14,395 nucleotides of DNA from an uncultured Bacillota bacterium (GTDB taxonomy: Bacteria; Bacillota_I; Bacilli_A; RFN20; CAG-449). The translations under genes and the position numbers were made by a program. Below, piece by piece: positions 14,368 through 14,395 of the stretch; positions within the stretch are counted from its first letter, which is position 1; each line of letters opens with the position of its first letter. The stretch covers positions 1-14,395 of the forward strand of contig CAJKZK010000039.1 in the NCBI GenBank assembly GCA_905204225.1. Direction: 5' to 3'. Under the pieces are notes generated by a model. That model worked only from the letters and a program-made list of their open reading frames with translations, had not been told where the DNA came from and did not search any database.

Positions 14368-14395
14368 AGATCGGAAGAGCGTCGTGTAGGGAAAG
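14368..14395. other. Illumina TruSeq adapter contamination at contig end
   Basis: The last 28 bases, starting AGATCGGAAGAGCGTCG, are the beginning of the standard Illumina adapter (the reverse complement of the universal adapter). They are GC-rich compared with everything around them. Translated in the comEC frame they give RSEERRVGK, a string known as an artefact in protein databases. They are not genomic and should be trimmed. Confidence 0.97.

Noticed and set aside
1..14395. tRNA genes, CRISPR arrays, insertion sequences or replication origins
   Set aside because: I saw no cloverleaf with conserved T-loop, no regularly spaced repeats, no transposase-like reading frame and no DnaA-box cluster.

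Overview
The window is a strongly AT-rich stretch of what looks like a Bacillota (Firmicutes) genome. Strong AGGAGG-type ribosome binding sites, a LytTR/AgrC-type two-component system, ComEA/ComEC and Gram-positive style surface proteins all point that way. An uncultured or gut-associated Bacilli/Erysipelotrichia-like lineage is plausible but unproven. Tryptophan is encoded by TGG and TGA serves as a stop (comEA), so the standard bacterial code fits. The last 28 bases are Illumina adapter sequence, so the window ends at a contig edge from a draft or metagenome assembly.

Layout. (1) 1-2249: the 3' end of an unrecognised gene with its terminator; a divergent MreB-like actin homologue whose two hydrolysis residues both look replaced by amides; and a convergent small membrane protein with a SHOCT-like tail. 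(2) 2250-4511: a promoter, then a LytTR response regulator and an AgrC-like GHKL histidine kinase. The regulator's last helix is lost to an apparent one-base deletion in a T run; restoring it moves the stop to seven bases before the kinase gene. (3) 4512-11938: a pair of direct repeats spaced 21 bp (LytTR-site geometry), a leader hairpin, then an apparent four-gene operon. It encodes a 49-residue peptide, a secreted surface protein, a domain-permuted family 3 glycoside hydrolase held by two membrane segments, and a membrane-anchored protein. The last shares repeat modules with the secreted one. A strong terminator closes the operon. The secreted protein carries a premature TAA, shown by near-identical sequence in its paralogue. 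(4) 11939-12568: about 550 bases without a convincing gene but with several hairpins, then two terminators facing each other. (5) 12569-14395: rpsO (ribosomal protein S15) on the minus strand, with a possible loop-to-Shine-Dalgarno pseudoknot in its leader, divergent from comEA-comEC, of which comEC is cut by the contig end.

Working model (inference): the two-component system senses an extracellular cue and switches on the operon behind it, which displays a glycosidase and putative glycan-binding beta-solenoid proteins at the cell surface. The 49-residue peptide directly behind the kinase and in front of the surface genes is the least explained part and a candidate signal or surface peptide. 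The two lesions, in the regulator and in the first surface protein, suggest that the locus is decaying or switched off in this strain, or that the assembly carries errors.
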